Under the pieces are notes generated by a model. The model searched no databases. It was not told the origin of the DNA and saw nothing but the letters and a program-made list of their open reading frames with translations. Made by a program: the position numbers and the translations under genes. Shown one piece after another: positions 62,253-64,000 of a stretch of DNA of 64,000 bases (its first letter is position 1; each line of letters begins with the position of its first letter). The stretch is from Streptococcus sp. 29892 (lineage in GTDB: Bacteria; Bacillota; Bacilli; Lactobacillales; Streptococcaceae), in contig NZ_CP118734.1 of assembly GCF_032594935.1 (NCBI RefSeq), positions 1,950,001 through 2,014,000 on the forward strand, written 5' to 3'.

Positions 62253-62947
62253 CTGTAAGATATTTCTTAAAATTAGAGCATTTTGTTGTACAGTTAAGAT
62301 TACTTAGCTTTACACGTTCTTTACACTCCCTAACCCCTGATTTGATGGGCTTTCTAACTAAATAACTTATAATTAGACAGTGTTAAATATCCCCCAAAAG
62401 TTCGCCAAAAGGGGAGCAAAAAAGGGCCTTTCAGTAGCCCTAAGTTATGAGTTCAGCAGGCAAGAAACTAGCACCGCCCCAAGGTGCTTTTTTAGTTCCC
62501 TGGTATCTTGCTGATACTATTGTATCAAAAAGCACGCGCTTATATTCTGTTATCTTCACAATTTGATACTTTTGTTAAGTTATCTTGCTTACCTTCGTTT
62601 CTATCTTCCAATATTGGCCGTTTTTCCAAGATAGCGCGTGATCATGTATTTTCAGACTCGCATAACCTTCCCAAAACCTTTACATTATCAAAACTTTTAA
62701 AAAGGGAAAATTGTACTCGAAAAAGTTCGGCGTTGTAGCCCCTTGGCCAAACCTACCCCCGTTCTAAAAATGAGGGGACTAATCACAACCTTTACTATAT
62801 CCTACTGTGTTTTACTGTATCCACTAGTATTGTGTTACTAATCCTATGATTTTACAAAATCGTTTGCTGTTCGCATTATACGCTCTTTGAAACTAGCCAA
62901 AACGTAACGCTTTTTGTTAGGATTAACCCCATTTTGTTAGGATTGTG
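62253..62947. other. Gene-poor end region of a putative mobile element
   Basis: About 700 bp without a convincing gene. It holds a leftward terminator (62417-62441, AGGGC-TACTGAAAG-GCCCT with T run), a rightward terminator (62470-62494, AGCACC-GCCCCA-AGGTGCTTTTTT), the palindrome TGATACTATTGTATCA (62512-62527) and two direct copies of TTTTGTTAGGATT (62912-62924 and 62932-62944). Base composition and gene style change here, so the element boundary probably lies between 62213 and 62500. No integrase gene or target duplication was found. Confidence 0.5.
62912..62944. repeat. Tandem direct repeat TTTTGTTAGGATT
   Basis: Two exact 13-bp copies with 20-bp periodicity, just after the smallest ORF. 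Possible binding site for a recombinase, excisionase or regulator. Confidence 0.55.
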
Positions 62948-63031
62948 TTACCATTTGGGAGACTTACAACCCTCTAAAAACTCAATAATACCAAGGTTAC
63001 TTTGAAAGCCTCTAGCCTCGTAAATTGCCAC
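62948..63031 (-). CDS. 27-residue ORF of the phage-like cluster
   Basis: GTG start, MAIYEARGFQSNLGIIEFLE with end GCKSPKW. It begins 1 bp after the stop of the 48-residue ORF and has a GGGG-type RBS, so it may be a translated small gene. Unknown function. Confidence 0.4.
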   Translation of the reverse strand: MAIYEARGFQSNLGIIEFLEGCKSPKW

Positions 63032-63032
63032 A

Positions 63033-63179
63033 TTATCGCCCCTTTCTACGTTTCTTCTTCAGCTTTTTAAACCTTTGCTGTTCCTTTAGCTGGTCCAGGG
63101 TTGGCCTGCGGTCTTTGTAAAATTTTTCATCATGATACTTCCCGCCACCTTGTGCGGGGTGTACGCTATACCTTGCCAT
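63033..63179 (-). CDS. 48-residue basic ORF of the phage-like cluster
   Basis: MARYSVHPAQGGGKYHDEKF followed by a Lys/Arg-rich C-terminus (FKKLKKKRRKGR). RBS GGGGGT six bases before the ATG. It overlaps the end of the excisionase-like gene by 14 bp. Unknown function; strongly basic, so nucleic-acid binding is possible. Confidence 0.5.
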   Translation of the reverse strand: MARYSVHPAQGGGKYHDEKFYKDRRPTLDQLKEQQRFKKLKKKRRKGR

Positions 63180-63351
63180 TCTCAACCCCCAAAAAAATCA
63201 AAATATCACTCACTCTATAGAAGATTTTCCTAGTGTCTTCTAGTGGGGGCTGGTAACGTCTTAGCCCATTATCTTCCCAACGTTTCAAGGTCTTATCCTT
63301 TATGCCTAGTTCATCTTTAACCTGCTGGGCTGTGATTAGCCCTATCTTGAT
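63166..63351 (-). CDS. Excisionase-like helix-turn-helix protein without a clear start codon
   Basis: About 60 residues: ITAQQVKDELGIKDKTLKRW, then EDNGLRRYQPPLEDTR and FYRVSDILIFLGVENGKV. This is the layout of small MerR/excisionase-type DNA-binding proteins of mobile elements. No ATG, GTG or TTG lies before the conserved part; the codon at 63351 is ATC (one base from ATG). It overlaps the 3' end of the Rha-type gene, so it might be made by coupling or frameshifting, or be inactivated. Confidence 0.45.
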   Translation of the reverse strand: MKIGLITAQQVKDELGIKDKTLKRWEDNGLRRYQPPLEDTRKIFYRVSDILIFLGVENGKV

Positions 63352-63919
63352 AGCTCATGCCTAGGTTAATCATAGCTATGGCCATATCTTCCAAAGCTTG
63401 GTATCTCACTAGCTCCTTACTAGTTAGGCTATCAATGCCTGTCAGGCCCCCACGCTGGGCCACTAGTTGGCGTTTATTCAATCCGCTAGCACCTTTAAGC
63501 AATAGATTTGTAACCGTGCTGTGCGCGTGTTTAGGGGCTTGCTCCCAGTTCTCTATGCTATCATGTAAGGTTTTACGTTTTGGCTTTTCTAAAGCCCTCT
63601 GATAGCGAAACTCTGCCACCTCGTCACGCATTTCAAAGAATGCTCGGACTAGTGCTGACTTGAAAGCAATAACTGGCGCGGTGTTTCTCAAGAATGTAAT
63701 GAGTAAAGTCGCTTGTTGTTCGTTTAGAATGTAGTCGCGTTTACTTTGTCCACTTTCTAAAGGTGTCATTTTAAATGCAACCTTTCCGAATTTTTCAAGC
63801 TCCGCTAAGTGCTTTCTAATTTGTTCTTTCACTGCGTGATGGGTTATTTCAGCATTATCTGAAATAATACTGCTCAATGTATACGGCTCTTTCCGTCCGT
63901 CCATGTAAACTAGTTCCAT
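63317..63919 (-). CDS. Rha-family phage regulatory protein
   Basis: 200 residues. The first 100 fit the Rha (pRha) domain of phages: VYMDGRKEPYTLSSIISDNA, KEQIRKHLAELEKFGKVAFK and LITFLRNTAPVIAFKSALVR with the conserved AFFEMRDE. The C-terminal part is a variable helical region. Rha proteins are found in prophages and related elements, where they may act in regulation. RBS AAGGAGC. The last dozen codons overlap the excisionase-like frame. Confidence 0.75.
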   Translation of the reverse strand: MELVYMDGRKEPYTLSSIISDNAEITHHAVKEQIRKHLAELEKFGKVAFKMTPLESGQSKRDYILNEQQATLLITFLRNTAPVIAFKSALVRAFFEMRDEVAEFRYQRALEKPKRKTLHDSIENWEQAPKHAHSTVTNLLLKGASGLNKRQLVAQRGGLTGIDSLTSKELVRYQALEDMAIAMINLGMSYQDRANHSPAG

Positions 63920-63931
63920 GATTGCTCCTTT

Positions 63932-64000
63932 CTAACTGTAAAATAGTTCATCAATGGTTATATCTGGCTTAACCTCTGCGACAATGGTCTTGATTGCTTT
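63932..64000 (-). CDS. C-terminal end of a gene cut by the right edge
   Basis: The last 22 codons (ending VKPDITIDELFYS) and TAG of a gene that begins beyond the window. It is 12 bp upstream of the Rha-type gene and in the same direction. Too short to identify. Confidence 0.5.
   Translation of the reverse strand, partial: KAIKTIVAEVKPDITIDELFYS

Noticed and set aside
60877-62260. Search for an AgrD/ComC-like pheromone gene beside the sensor kinase
   Set aside because: No short ORF with leader and processing site was found up or downstream; the next sequence is a terminator.
62400-62950. CRISPR-like or iteron array
   Set aside because: Only two 13-bp repeats and one palindrome are present; there is no regular repeat-spacer series.

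Overview
The window looks like chromosome of a low-GC Firmicute of the genus Streptococcus, most likely Streptococcus suis or a close relative. The evidence is gene content and order: a Mn transporter next to pepO, argS facing argR-mutS, nrdD followed by a 44-residue gene, a GNAT gene and nrdG, malX-malC-malD-malA-malR with malQ opposite, and a YSIRK-type signal peptide. The species name is inference from remembered family and gene-order patterns; no search was possible.

Layout. 1-168: start of a truncated membrane protein. 169-439: a structured intergenic repeat. 440-6564: troABCD Mn/metal ABC transporter with trailing pepO endopeptidase, and the divergent DtxR-type regulator. 6578-10601: small membrane proteins, dtd, rel (stringent response) and an apparently leaderless GNAT gene. 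10629-14821: DUF554, rsmE, prmA, a small holin-like toxin locus, ASCH, DUF3013 and MazG-like genes. 14891-16519: rarA, 6S RNA, tRNA-Lys. 16598-20317: a decayed island with an internally deleted IS1182-like element, an intact secreted repeat protein, its serine-protease paralogue broken by two stop codons, and an IS200 relic. 20357-25194: anaerobic ribonucleotide reductase operon. 25335-29552: a LytTR/DUF3021 regulatory pair, mutS and argR. 29656-33844: argS, a CHAP-domain cell-wall hydrolase with a possible competence box, and a membrane protein. 34315-43564: maltodextrin uptake and breakdown, with CcpA/MalR-type operators. 43717-48316: NrdI-like flavodoxin, YitT protein, aspS, ElaA-type acetyltransferase, aldo/keto reductase.

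48382-62184 holds the two most interesting blocks. The first (48382-52861) has a BlaI-type repressor, an M56 membrane peptidase carrying a PepSY-like region, a secreted three-repeat PepSY protein and a VTC polyphosphate-polymerase/DUF4956 pair. The same TACA-N2-TGT(A/C) operator lies in front of all three transcription units, so they look like one regulon. The second (52925-62184) has a glycosyltransferase, a canonical GH3 enzyme, a GtrA-type membrane protein, a membrane-anchored GH3 enzyme with permuted domain order, and a divergent LytTR response regulator with its sensor kinase. Both GH3 genes have nearly the same promoter module, made of 21-bp-spaced direct repeats beside a poor -35, which points to direct control by that two-component system.

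From about 62220 to the right edge the sequence changes to short overlapping phage-like genes (Rha-type regulator, excisionase-like HTH protein, two tiny ORFs) with repeats and terminators. This looks like one end of an integrated mobile element whose main part lies outside the window. No CRISPR array, rRNA or restriction system was seen.
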